In this document: in pieces, positions 23,640 through 33,607 of the stretch
Layout of the letters: each line of letters opens with the position of its first letter
Position numbering within the stretch: the stretch's first letter is position 1
NCBI GenBank assembly: GCA_033398695.1
Contig: CM065814.1
Location: forward strand, 82,788,358-82,852,357
Length of the DNA stretch: 64,000 nt
Direction of reading: 5' to 3'
From: Orobanche coerulescens
Taxonomy: Eukaryota > Streptophyta > Magnoliopsida > Lamiales > Orobanchaceae
The notes under the pieces: generated by a model
What the model saw: the letters and a program-made list of their open reading frames with translations, nothing else
The model's database searches: none
What the model was told of the DNA's origin: nothing
Program-made: the position numbers and the translations under genes

Positions 23640-24030
23640 CCTTGAACCGAACAGTTACTTGGATATCTCATATCTAGCAGTTCTGCTGTGCTCACCATAA
23701 AGTTCGGTTAAGTGAGATAGAATCTGCCTAGCAAAAGTCATTTTCTCATGAGCACTCTAAAGCTCATTTGAAATAGAAGCCATCATGTAAGCACGGACTT
23801 TTATGTCATCCTTAACCCACTTTTCGTGGTTTTCGATCTCTTCCTAATTGGCTCTGGTCCGCACAGGAGGTGCCGGAATGTCCGTCTCCAAGACGTATCC
23901 CAGTGCCTCTATACCGAGGACAATTATCATATTGCGGAGCGAGTCCAGAAAATTAGGTCCAATCAGGGTGTTCTTCTCGAGTAGAATTGCGAGTGCATTC
24001 ATAGTCATATTGAGAGTTATGTCTGCATTA
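23640..24030 (-). pseudogene. Copia-B gag N-terminus with internal stops
   Basis: Translation of the minus strand follows Copia-A gag (MTMNALAILLEKNTLIGPNF, GIEALGYVLETDIPAPPVRT, NHEKWVKDDIKVRAYMMAS, ARQILSHLTELYGEHSRTAR). In-frame stops occur near 23850, near 23760 and just before the open segment, at about 23657. Relative to Copia-A these look like single-base substitutions. The reading frame joins 21861-23639 without a frameshift. Confidence 0.82.
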
Positions 24031-25740
24031 AGTATAACAGATTAATTAGTGACTTGTTATATTATGATCTGGGTATAGAATTAAGGTCTTTTCTATTCTT
24101 GTTACCCAGCTCCCACTATTTTTTTTATCGGAATAACACACTCCCATGTGAAATCCGGAAGTATCGTCGCTCTACTTCATAGTGGTGATCGAGTTCTTTA
24201 TAAATCTTAATAGAGGGTAACCGAACAGGTTTCTAGTCTATTAATTTTCATAAAGTGGTGTCCAACACCAACCCATATAATGGATGATTCGATCTTCTTT
24301 TTCCCCTTGTTCACTCCCCTCAACCTATACGGTTTTTATGGTTCCTGCACAAGTTAAGTTTATACCATCGACGCAAATCAGTTTCACAATTGAATCTTAT
24401 CCGGCAATCTATCAGGTTTCTAGGGATAAAATTTGCTCCAACCGAAGGCATCCAATGCGTTCCCGGTAATTTATCTGTCCTCCCCGAACGACTACCCCGA
24501 TAACTCGGAAGCATAGCACATCCGTTTTGGATTTCAATTTCCCGAAAGCTCGGTGGAGGGAAGGAAAACCTTGAAACCTTATAAACTTAATAATTTGTTG
24601 TGGGAGAATTATCGCAATTTATGTTACACTTTGCACATTAATTTATTTAAGCGCTTTTGTGGCATTCATACAATATGAAACAACCATTCACAACCTAGTT
24701 GCTACCAACATGTGGTTCATGGACCATTTCTAGAAAACAAAAACTCCGTAATCTAATTACAAGTCTTCGTCTTGAATCTTCGTCTTCTCGAAACGGATCT
24801 TCCTCCGGTCTTCGTCATTACATATAAATTTTACATTGAAAATTGCATCCTAGATACAAATATTTCTAGTAAAATAAATAGGCTCAAAACGGCCTTTACA
24901 ACCCAATCGAATAAAACGAACGATTCAAAACTAAGTCCACGAACCACATCCCCATTCAAAAGCATTCATCCAATAAATATTATATAAACGGAAATCGTAG
25001 AGATACATTGATCCAATCAACAATTTGAATCGATCCAATCGATTCACACAACCGGTTATATGAAAAAACTTTCAAATAATTCGGTCACCCATAAATATTC
25101 CAATTAATCAAATTTCCCTTATAAAATGAAATACCATAAACCATTTTAATCATATTAAATCCAATTTAACATGTGGGAGATTAATTATCTGGAATACAAG
25201 AAAAAATCGAGCCGAGGCGAAAACTGGCCTGTCAGGCCGAGTCACCCTCGGCAGCCTGCCGGCAAACACGCCTTGTCCCGAAAGTCATGGTCAAGTCACG
25301 CTAGGCAGCCTACCGGCCAGGCACGGCCCGTGTCGCCAGACACGCTCGGGTCATCCTGCCTGGCACGGCCCGTGTCACCTGACACGGTTGGGTCATCTCG
25401 ACAGTGGCCTGCAGAATGCCAGACACGGCTCGTGTCACCCAGGACACGTCCGAGTCACCTCGCAGCTTCCTGCCCTTGTCTGAAAAAGTCGTCCGACGAT
25501 GATTCGGAACTAGATTTTCGACCGGATATCCAATATCAATATTTTCTGACTTTCATATCTTCAATATAAATCATATTTCCCAGAAATTTAAGATTTATAT
25601 TTAGACATAAACTTACAAAAAATATAACTATAACGAATGTAAAACATATACCACGATTATGACTAAAATGATTCCAAATCATTCACTATCTAATCGAGCA
25701 TTCCAAATGCCAATATCGTATATACGATCGCAAGACCTAT
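24031..25740 (-). other. Copia-B untranslated leader with GC-rich tandem island
   Basis: About 1.7 kb of non-coding leader, largely alignable with the Copia-A leader. The exception is the island at about 25200-25500, which is made of imperfect tandem units built on GGCACGGCCCGTGTC and GACACG. Neighbouring units are inverted copies of each other (ACACGG/CCGTGT). The 132-codon frame at 25171-25569 comes from this composition and has no family resemblance. Confidence 0.72.
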
Positions 25741-25752
25741 GCCCCGATACCA
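25741..25752 (-). other. Copia-B primer-binding site
   Basis: The minus strand reads TGGTATCGGGGC right inside the LTR end at 25754. It matches the Copia-A site except for one base (A to G). It is complementary to the initiator methionine tRNA 3' end with two differences from the usual form. Confidence 0.8.
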
Positions 25753-25753
25753 C

Positions 25754-26028
25754 TGTTGGGATTCGGTGCCTAAAACGAAAGCCCAACGGAAGCGGTAAAA
25801 AGAAAATTAATTCGATCCGAATCCCTACGAGGATCGATCGAGCTATGTATATACGAATATTAAAACGAAATACAAGATATATAAGAGACTCACCCTTGTA
25901 GTTCGTTGATTAAATTGATTCCTTCCCTTGGACTATTCCCCAAGCTTGAAATGAATTCCCTACGATCCAATGCGCTCCAAGCAATTGAATGATCCAACGC
26001 AAAAAAGATAACGTCTTTACTTGTCACG
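25754..26028 (-). repeat. Copia-B 5' LTR fragment
   Basis: It starts TGTTGGGATTCGG and aligns with the start of the Copia-A 5' LTR (7439 on), through TCCCCAAGCTT to ACGTCTTTACTTGTCACG. The match stops abruptly at 26028, where TGTAACACCCCC begins. The rest of the LTR is not found elsewhere in the window. Confidence 0.88.
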
Positions 26029-26890
26029 TGTAACACCCCCAAAATCATATGGGAATATTACACGTCGTAGACCCTTTTTCACGAGGATCTACTGTAATAT
26101 AATGGGTCCATGGTTTTGGTTAAATGACCGAGGTATTAAACAAAGTGTTTTCAAAATTTCATCCCAGCAAAATCTTTCAAACTCGCGAATTTTAAAATAT
26201 TATCATTCGAACAAATACCTCGAATAACTTGTTTTTAAGAATATTATCCATGTTGGACCACAATGATATGCTTAATGTTTTAACCGTGTATGCTAAGGTA
26301 TAAGTGGTACATCTTTATCGATGTGAACGTGTGAATTACTTTTAAATTTAAGTTCTATTATTCCAAGTGATAGTTCGTGTATTCGAGTAGTGAATTGGTG
26401 TGAATATTGTATTGTGCTGCTGTTTGTGGGCTTATGTTGATTATGTCAGGTTCGTTTACCCTGTTATTCTGAATGGTTGTCCATTCAGTATGTTGAGGGG
26501 TCGAGGCCGAGGCCATGGTCGTGGCAGTGGTCGTAATCAGGAGCCTGAGAAAGCGACTCACTCCTTGTCGAGTACCAATCAGCTCAGTACAGATGGTCGT
26601 GATGACCAGTCGCGAGCAGGAATTGGCGCTTACTCCTGTAAAACAGTTTCTGCAACAACAATTTGGGTACCGTCATGCATCCCTAGGAATTGGCTCTACT
26701 GTCGTGGTGGGGTGCTGTTTGTTCTTTGCGGCTACATCTGCATTTATTACGAAATCGGTCGACTTCTAAAGGAGATGAGGAAGAAGTGTGTAATGAGCCT
26801 TGCCACCAAACACGAACGACTAAGTATCGGTAACGACAAACTGTTTCGGCAACAATGCTTCTGAAAACGTGCAAGGTAACACTATACACT
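26029..26890. mobile_element. Rearranged gypsy-type debris: inverted LTR end plus gag-start remnant
   Basis: Positions 26029-26115 match the reverse complement of the TRGAG-D/LARD LTR end (TGTAACACCCCCAAA, GGGAATATTACA, CGTAGACCCT, CGAGGATCTAC). At 26490-26560 the plus strand instead encodes an Arg/Gly-rich start (MLRGRGRGHGRGSGRN), like the gag start of TRGAG-D at 39941 (MPRGRGRGRNRG). The two parts point in opposite directions, so this is a scrambled remnant. The remaining sequence to 26890 shows weak gag-like residues only. It interrupts the Copia-B LTR without a visible target duplication. Confidence 0.55.
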
Positions 26891-28073
26891 TTCAAGTATC
26901 CATGCCTTAATTATATACTGAGTAGTTTTGTTTCGTTGGCAACTCATTTGTATGGACTACATTGCGACTTAACATATGTATTCCTGATCATCTGTTATAA
27001 AGGTTAATGTGGTCATCATGTGTGTGTTTTTATATGCAGGTCAAGGAAGGAAAACCTTCTGATGTGGGCATCTCACTGATTTCGGATAAGATATATAGGT
27101 TTCTTGTGCTGTTCGGATCCGCTAAACCTAACGTACATGCTGCATATGTAGAACCTAGAACCTGCAGTAGAGTTCCACACAGTTGCATATCAAAAGGCAC
27201 AACACGAAATTAACATTGGTGAGTATATTAACATTACCTCCTTAATGGTTGACAAGCTTTTGCAGTTCACTTATTCAAGTTCTTTGTGTAATGCAGCCAT
27301 ATCAAATTCATTCGGTTTTGATGGGCACAACTCCGTTGTAGTGCGGTCTACAAATTCCCTTTTGCAACATTTAGTACGTACATGTTTGTTGAAGTGTATT
27401 ATTGAGAAATATTTTGAAGATGATTCTCACATCTTTTAGATGTTTGATTGTTTATACTGAATTGTAACTAAAGAGCGCATCAGCCTCCACATAGCTTATG
27501 GCAATGTCATTGGTGTCATTGGACCACCAAGATAAACACCCATATCAAACTGTACATCCTTCTATATATGTAATGATTTTAAATATTGCCGGTTTAACTC
27601 TATTGTCAAGTGAAAAAAATATATGTCTGAGACAGTGTGAAGTTCCGAGAGCATGTAAGAAATATATAAGGTATAAGTTACTAATCAAATATAAACTCCA
27701 TGCCTGCTACATGTGCTAATAATTAAAAGACATATTCAAGGTTAAGTGAGCTGTTCGATTCCTAAAAGCACCATATCAAAGCATCTTTTGAGACAATAAC
27801 GATATCATAGTCAAGTCCAAATTAAAGAGTCGTGGGTGTTCATTTTCCAATGGGTTAAGTTTTTAATTTTCATTTAACAAGACCATTTTTTATGTTACTT
27901 GGTATAAATATAAGAGAATCATAGTTTTATACAAGTTTGTATTGTACTAATGTAACAAAAGTGCAATTTAATGTCATCGTTAGCATAATAATATGAATTT
28001 TTGTTGAACAAATAAAAGAGTTATCATTTAAAAAAATGCTAAACATATAGGGCTATGTTTAATTGATGCTTAT
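26891..28073. other. Unassigned AT-rich DNA
   Basis: No convincing gene or element. One stretch (27037-27212) begins with an acceptor-like TTTATATGCAG and stays open on the plus strand (VKEGKPSDVGISLISDKIYR), which might be an old exon, but I do not recognise it. From 27480 to 28073 the sequence is very AT-rich, consistent with ageing intergenic or intronic DNA. Confidence 0.4.
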
Positions 28074-28086
28074 TGTAGTAGATCAA

Positions 28087-28910
28087 TGTTCTAAAAGGCG
28101 CTAGGCGGTAGGTGGGCGGACGGGGACCTTCTAGCGCCTAGGCCTTGGAGGCGGCGCCTAGGCGGCTAGGCGCTAGGCGGTTTTTTTTATATATTTTATA
28201 TTTTATTTATTTTTATATATGCATACAAAATGCATAATAATATTATTTTCAAAAATAGTCTTGAAAAAAAACAACATTCCAATAGTCTTGAAAAAAAAAC
28301 ATTCCAAAAGCAAAAGTCACAAACTAAAGTCAAAATTCCATGTCTTCCTCATCTCCATATCCTTCCTCCAATATAAGTTCTCCATGTACAGCAGCTTTTT
28401 TTTTAAAAAAAAATAAAGAAAAAGAAAACCCGAAGGTGAGCTGGAAGAACACTGACCAGAAGATGGAAGAACCACCGGAACTCTGAAGATGATGAAACGG
28501 CCGGAATGTAAAAACTGGACTAGAAGAAGGTGAGCTGCCGATTATTTGGTGCGCGGGCAGATGAAGAATTAGATGATAGTCTCCGCAGCGAAGGTGAAAA
28601 GGAAGAAACGAATGGACCGGGAGATACAGGAGAAGGAAAACGGTACTTAGGGTTTGAGGGTCCAGCGAAGGAAAACACGTTATTGGACAAAACGTTAAAA
28701 AATAAAATAGAAAAGGAAAAAAATCTGGACAGATGGGGTAGTCGCCTAGGACCCGCCTAGTACCCGCCCCTAGCCCGCCTAGGACCCGCCTAGACCCGCC
28801 TAGCCCGCCTAAGATCCGCCTAGCCGCCTGGCAGAACCGATTAGGGGGTAGTCGGGGCGGAGGGCCACCTTCTAGCGCCTAGGCGACCGCCTAGGCCGAT
28901 TTTTAGAACA
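28087..28910. mobile_element. Fold-back/MITE-like element with CTAGGCG-rich inverted ends
   Basis: The ends are inverted: TGTTCTAAAA at 28087 and its complement TTTTAGAACA ending at 28910. Each is followed inward by GC-rich arms built from CTAGCGCCTAGGCG-type words (28095-28180 and 28740-28895). It is flanked by imperfect 13-bp direct repeats (28074-28086 and 28912-28924, 11 of 13 identical), read as target duplications. The middle (28200-28740) is AT-rich and non-coding as far as I can tell. The family is unknown to me. Confidence 0.65.
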
Positions 28911-28924
28911 CTGTAGTAGATTGA

Positions 28925-29340
28925 CATAAATCACATTAAAAGTGGACTTTGGTTTAGCAAGTATCAAAAAGAGTTATTCGACTAAACAAATATGTTACAA
29001 AATAAGTTTGGTGCATAATTGTTGCTCCAAGGTGCAATGATATATCTCATTCCGACAGTTAAACAAATTACATAATTATAACTATTCTTCCTTTGAGTTT
29101 TTGTAATGTGTCATTGTTTATTAAACCTTATTTTGAAAGAGCCGTATGCGTTTAACCTCCCTTTAACTCAACGTATAACTCAACTATTACACAATGAACA
29201 CTTAGATACAACCTTTGTGCATCGCACGGGTCTGAATGACTCGTATTAGACTAAGAAACAATCAGACAAATGTATGAATAAGACAACCAAACTAAGCAAT
29301 AACCCACAAAGCCATCAGAACAATAATAGAAGGCCCGAAC
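28925..29340. other. No feature recognised; downstream intron of helicase pseudogene
   Basis: AT-rich DNA following the splice donor of the last recognised helicase exon on the minus strand. I looked for the next expected exon (the DEAD-type Walker B region) and did not find it in any frame. A GTGCATCGCACGGGT palindrome-like word lies near 29217-29231. Confidence 0.5.
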
Positions 29341-29528
29341 CTTTTGAGATTTGTCAACTTCAGGAATCCCTCACTAACTAGGAACATGAATCGGCCAGGA
29401 GTTGCAATTAAAACATCTATTTCCTGCTTAAGATTCTCCAACTGATTTCTCTGCCGAAAACCACCAGTGGCAACCATAGATCGGAAAGGAACACCAACTT
29501 TGGAGAGTGACCGGCAAATACTCAAAAC
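29341..29528 (-). pseudogene. Helicase exon with GG and TPGR motifs
   Basis: 188 bp bounded by an AG acceptor (TTGTCAG before GTTTTGAG) and a GT donor (CTCAAAAG before GTTCGG). It encodes VLSICRSLSKVGVPFRSMVA, GGFRQRNQLENL and DVLIATPGRFMFL. It is open throughout. After the donor the frame runs into intron sequence (FGPSIIVL...), which supports the exon end. Confidence 0.87.
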
Positions 29529-29842
29529 CTGACAATGTATTTCCGAATGTGTTAGGGAATGCATTAGAAGATACTGATCAAACAGAACCACAATGCAGCA
29601 AATGAACCCCATCTATACTTAAATGCACAAAAGCACCATAGTGCAATAAGGCATAAATAGATCTTCCCTTATAACTTTAGAAGTAATGGAAGCAGCAGAA
29701 AAAATAGGCATATCTGGTTTTCCAAAATGTGCTATTCTTTTCATATATGTTCATTTCGGTGAAAAGAAGTAAACAGATATACCGAAGCACCATTTAAACA
29801 AAAACCTAAAAAAATGATTTATGTGCACAACATATGTCGGAC

Positions 29843-30037
29843 CTGAGAGGCCAACTCAGCAGTTGGGACCAGTATTACAACTCGAGGATTTTTTTATGCT
29901 GGTTTGCTAAGTCCTTCAGTTTCTTCTTGTCTAAGACGCTGTACAAGTGGAACCAGATATGCCAAAGTTTTACCAGATCCACTCTGATTAGCCATTATAC
30001 AACTTTTTCCACCTATAACTGGCACAAATGCCATAGC
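29843..30037 (-). pseudogene. Helicase exon with motif I and Ia, in-frame stop
   Basis: 195 bp between the acceptor (AATGCAG before GCTATGG) and the donor (CTCTCAG before GTCCGAC). It encodes AFVPVIGGKSCIMANQSGSG, then KTLAYLVPLVQRLRQEE, and later PRVVILVPTAELASQV. A TAA stop falls between SKPA and KNPRVV, most simply from a single substitution. SGSGKT is the ATP-binding P-loop. Confidence 0.88.
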
Positions 30038-30172
30038 CTGCATTAATTACCACATTTAACAAAAACCTTTTGAGTATTTTCCGTACCAAGATGAAAAAAC
30101 AGAAGTTCCACTATAGAAAATGACAATGCATAATTGACTATAATACATTCTGACACTATTAGACCTGTTTTA

Positions 30173-31813
30173 GAGTTTTTTGGACTTTTGGTTCCACAGG
30201 ACACACTCACTCACGATTTTGGTCCCAAACCTTATATTTTTAGTCCCAAAGCCGAAATTTTTGACACTTTTGGTCCCGTCGTCAATTTTTCTGTGAAATC
30301 CGTTAACAATTTTGGTCCCATAGCATTTTATGGTCAACAGAGGCGCGTGTGTTCTTTTTGAAGGGAAATACCTGACATTTTTGGTCCCATAGGATTTTTT
30401 TGGAGGATCTCAGTCTATTCATCTCGTTCCTAAAAGGGGGGGTTTCTGATCCTAACTTATTGTTGTTCTTGGTGATTGTGTGCAATTATTATTAATATAT
30501 ATATATATAATATATTCTGGTATTTATCTATATATATTATATATATATATATTGTTTCAGGAGAAAGTAAAAGACTGTAAATACGAGTCAATCAATTGTA
30601 TTCATAACACTGATTGAGGGCTTTATATGGCATTCTGATAGAGTCTTCCATACATGGATTCCTAGATAAGGTAAGACATCTAATAGGATCCTACTACCTC
30701 TGTAAGGATCTGTAACCTTCCATCTATGTATCTACAATCGGTATTAGGTAAGGCATACATCACGGGAATAATAATTTCCGGAACATATATATATATATAT
30801 ATTTGTTATATATATTAATATATATTTTGTCGTAGTCTACTATTGGTTGGTAGGTGTATTTCCGATCGGTTATTATCATTATCATTGCTAACTGGGTCGG
30901 CTCTTTGTGTTTTTCAGATTTTTTCTGGACGTTTATAATCCTTTGCGGCAGCATCTTTTTCGGGTTTATTGCAATAATTATATTGGTTATAATTATAGGT
31001 TCATTTAGTTGGTCTGTAATCCTTAAACCCTATCCCGTAGAATATAAACTGTAATTGTTATATTCGTTTAATCCGCTTGTATAATCGATCCTGGTTTTGT
31101 TAGCCGAATTATATGACCCGATACCCAACAGTGGTATCAGAGCCTGTTTTGTCGGGTGTCGGGTTCTGTGACATCTTGGTGATACGGAGTAACCCATCCG
31201 GGTTTTCCACTCTGGTATTTTGGCTAAACTTCACTCTTTTACTGTTTTCGTGGATACCGCTTGCCGCGGTTGGTTATTGTGCATTTTTTTTTACAATCTG
31301 TGTGATTAATCTGGGCGCATTGCTTATTCTGATTTCCTGTATGTATTTTCTGCAGTCGGTTTATATCGTTTAGGAGTTTTATTGCTGTTTTTGGGTGGAG
31401 TGCTGTACGTTTTTCAACTCTTTGTGTATAAACATCACGTTGACTAACAGGCGCGTGTTCTAGATGCACGAGTTTGACGGAGAATTGGACGGAAGTTCCA
31501 GTCGCGGGACCAAAAGTGTCAAAAATTTCGGATTTGGGACCAAAAATGTAAGGTTTTGGACCAAAATCTTGAGTGGGTGTGTCCTTTGGGACCAAAAGTG
31601 CAAAAAACTCAAATTGAGTTTTCTTTGTGATTCAACTTCACGTTGACTAACGGGCGCGTGTTCTGGATGCGCGAGTTTGACGGAGAATTTGACGGAAGTT
31701 CCAGTCGCGGGACCAAAAGTGTCAAAAATTTCGGCTTTGGGACAAAAAATGTAAGGTTTGGGACCAAAATCGTGAGTGGGTGTGTCCTGTGGGACCAAAA
31801 CTGCAAAAAACTC
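30173..31813. mobile_element. Mutator-like (MULE/MITE) insertion with long inverted ends and a captured LTR
   Basis: It is flanked by a perfect 10-bp direct repeat ACCTGTTTTA (30163-30172 and 31814-31823). The ends are inverted: GAGTTTTTTG at 30173 against CAAAAAACTC ending at 31813. The arms are 150-200 bp, built around TTTTGGTCCC (30173-30352 against 31414-31813). The right arm is present as two direct copies of about 203 bp (31414-31610 and 31611-31813). The middle holds a copia-type LTR end and primer-binding site. The duplication length and long inverted arms suggest a Mutator-like element; no transposase is present. It lies in the helicase intron. Confidence 0.65.
30545..31130 (+). repeat. 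Copia-type LTR fragment inside the Mutator-like element
   Basis: The right end is clear: ATACCCAACA at 31121-31130, followed at once by the primer-binding site TGGTATCAGAGC (31132-31143). The left boundary is uncertain. 31144-31413 looks like a short non-coding leader; no gag follows before the inverted arm. Confidence 0.6.
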
Positions 31814-31823
31814 ACCTGTTTTA

Positions 31824-32236
31824 TTACAAGTTGGATAAACTATATAAAAGAGCATGATCCAGGTAAAACCTCATTAAAATGGCATATTACAGAAGCAACA
31901 AGCCGGTACCCGTATTTGCATGTAAGGAAGCAAGTCAACTAAAAGCATGAGGAACGTACTACATATGATGAATGAATGTACCAACTTGTTAAAACTAGCA
32001 TGAAAGAATGATGACAAGTCTCGCTTGGACGTCGTCAGAAAGAAATATTGAGGATGGGAACAAGGTCCAGCAAAAATATCAAATATCAATTGCCCAAGCA
32101 GATGTATTATCTTGAGTCATTACAAAGAGCCGTTCAGAAAACTGGATGCAACTCTATATGCTATAACGAAGAGACACTGAATGCGGATATTACAGTGATG
32201 ATTACAAGAGGGTTATAATTTGGCAAAAAAGCAAAC
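31824..32236. other. Intron remainder of helicase pseudogene
   Basis: AT-rich sequence between the Mutator-like insertion and the donor site of the Q-motif exon. Nothing else is recognised. Confidence 0.5.
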
Positions 32237-32556
32237 CTGAATATGTGAAGGGCGTCTGTACTGCAAGCTTCTTAAAGATTCAATGATGTAGTCCGTACAC
32301 CCCAACTCGCTCAATGACTTTACGCTAAAAAAGTCGCTATCAGCTTTTAACATCTGCCCACTCTTTGACACACTGTCCGCCTTAGGTCTATAGCTGGCAA
32401 CTGGTCTTGCATTTCCCATCCTTTCGGTGGTGCGGCAGAAGATTCTGAGGAGGAAACAGCTTCTAGATGGGATTTAATATGTGGGCGAACCGATCTTGTT
32501 GTATTTTTGGAGGCATTGATATCCTTTTGTTCATCCAACTCATCATATGATACAAC
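32237..32556 (-). pseudogene. Helicase exon with Q motif, frameshifted and cut by Copia-C
   Basis: It encodes SYDELDEQKDINASKNTTR, ESSAAPPKGW, then after a one-base loss in a G run (near 32415) PVASYRPKADSVSKSGQ and FFSVKSLSELGCTDYIIESL, ending RRPSHIQ at a CAG|GT donor (32236/32237). It is interrupted in frame at 32557 by the Copia-C LTR. The ACAAC just before the LTR (32552-32556) is the candidate target duplication, so the rest of the exon should lie right of the window. Confidence 0.83.
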
Positions 32557-33547
32557 TGTAGGAGTAATTTCCGAAATATAGGCATTTTCGGAGTCGACTG
32601 TACTCCGGGCCACGGCACAAACCCTCCGGGCCGTGGCACTACACTTGAAAAGTCATTTTTCTCACATTGCACTGCCGGGCCGCGGCACACAGCTGCCAAG
32701 CCGCGGCCCCCGAAATCACCCAGCATCGCCCGACCCTCCTGTACTCTGGGCCGCAACCCCCGTCATTTTGCTTTACAAAGGCCGAGTCGTCTGTACTCTG
32801 GGCCGCGGCACCCTCCTGCCGGGCCGCGGCCCCTGCTCGAATCACTAGGCATGTTTTTTGTTGTGTGCCGCGGCACACTTTAGCCGAGCCGCGGCACGCG
32901 GAGGTCAACTAGCAAAGGGGATCTATTTCTAGCAGGTTTCTTACGGGACTTCATCACTTCATCTTATACACACTTTGAGAGAAGAACAAGAGAGAGATAG
33001 AGAGAGAAACAAGAGAGAAATACAATTCTTCAATTTCTCGGAGATTTATCGGTCAGATCGTCGTGATCTTTTGACAAGAGCTTGGTAGCTATTGGGCAAA
33101 TCTTTTCACCGGTGTAGATCGAGATTTTGAGTCCGGAAGTTCGGGTATTTCGTTAGCTCTTTGTGTAAGCTATTTACGGTTGTTTCTTTTCTCGATCTTG
33201 TTGTTGTTGATTCCAAATACTTGAAGAACTTTTATTACCAAGTATTTGACGATTGGTGTATACCCTTAGTTTGTATTAGGGACGATTGTGTATTGTGTGT
33301 ATTGGTGATAGTGGATTTAAGCGGCTTCGGTCCCGTGGTTTTTACTCTCGTCTTGAGGGGTTTTCCACGCTAAAATATTGTGTCTCGTGTTTATTGTTAT
33401 TCGGACGTCATTTGTATTTTTTTTGTCGAGTTGTAATTGGTTTGCTCTACTCGTCGGTAACCACAAAGTTGCAATTGAAGACTGGGAATTTGTCAAACGA
33501 GGTTCCGCATTTTTCGTTGTGACGTTACTCGTTGTTTTTCCCAACAA
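32557..33547 (+). repeat. Copia-C 5' LTR
   Basis: 991 bp, TGTAGGAGTAATTTCC...TTCCCAACA. Its start matches 46158-46382 and its later part matches 63350-64000. A GC-rich block with repeated CCGCGG/GGGCCGCGGC words lies at 32600-32900, followed by a GAGA-rich stretch (32975-33020). Confidence 0.93.
32600..32900. repeat. CCGCGG-rich palindromic block in Copia-C LTR
   Basis: The word GCCGCGGC or close variants (GGGCCGCGGC, AGCCGCGGC, GTGCCGCGGC) recurs about six to eight times in some 300 bp, interspersed with CACCC and GGGCCAC words. The block is partly different in the 3' LTR pieces (46215-46380 and 63343-63560), which suggests rapid turnover. Confidence 0.75.
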
Positions 33548-33550
33548 AGT

Positions 33551-33562
33551 GGTATCGGAGCC
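33551..33562 (+). other. Copia-C primer-binding site
   Basis: TGGTATCGGAGC lies three bases inside the 5' LTR end and is complementary to the initiator methionine tRNA 3' end with one difference from the usual form. Confidence 0.88.
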
Positions 33563-33607
33563 ACGTGATTTGTTGTTTCGTGGTTGTTTAAGTATCTCAA
33601 TTGTAAG

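Larger units (their letters stand above)
9817..26028 (-). mobile_element. Copia-B: Ty1/copia element truncated at both ends, split by LARD-1
   Basis: Same family and orientation as Copia-A. The 3' LTR (9817-11675) lacks its outer 140 bp or so. Internal sequence runs 11676-13220 and resumes at 21661 after the LARD-1 insertion. The primer-binding site is at 25741-25752, and only 275 bp of the 5' LTR remain (25754-26028) before gypsy-like debris begins. Gag, protease, integrase, reverse transcriptase and RNase H are all recognisable. The 592-codon frame at 21861-23639 is the longest open reading frame in the window. Confidence 0.92.
29341..32556 (-). pseudogene. RH50: DEAD-box RNA helicase pseudogene, RH50-like (three exons kept)
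   Basis: Three minus-strand exons with matching splice sites: 32556-32237, 30037-29843 and 29528-29341. Together they read through the Q-motif region (ELGCTDYIIESL, RRPSHIQ), motif I (ANQSGSGKTLAYLVP), motif Ia (VPTAELASQV), the GG motif (MVATGGFRQR) and motif Ib (IATPGRF). The wording fits plant RH50-type DEAD-box helicases, ATP-dependent RNA-remodelling proteins usually sent to the chloroplast. The copy is dead: there is a one-base frameshift after PPKGW, a stop codon in the motif I exon, no DEAD or C-terminal helicase domain, and Copia-C interrupts the first exon at 32557. A large insertion also sits in the intron between 30038 and 32236. Confidence 0.85.

Noticed and set aside
25171..25569. 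132-codon frame in the Copia-B leader
   Set aside because: It follows the tandem GC repeats and would not be conserved in Copia-A at the same place.
26400..26864. 154-codon plus-strand frame as a possible host gene
   Set aside because: Its Arg/Gly-rich start matches the gypsy gag start of TRGAG-D and the rest has no conserved content, so it is treated as element debris.
26891..28073. Possible host gene with exon at 27037-27212
   Set aside because: Only one weak acceptor-like site, short frame, and no recognised protein; kept as unassigned.
28530..28760. 76-codon frame inside the fold-back element
   Set aside because: Purine-rich composition, no homology I recognise, no start context or conserved domain.
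32633..32912. Overlapping open frames on both strands in the Copia-C LTR
   Set aside because: They are produced by the GC-rich CCGCGG block, which lacks stop codons by composition.
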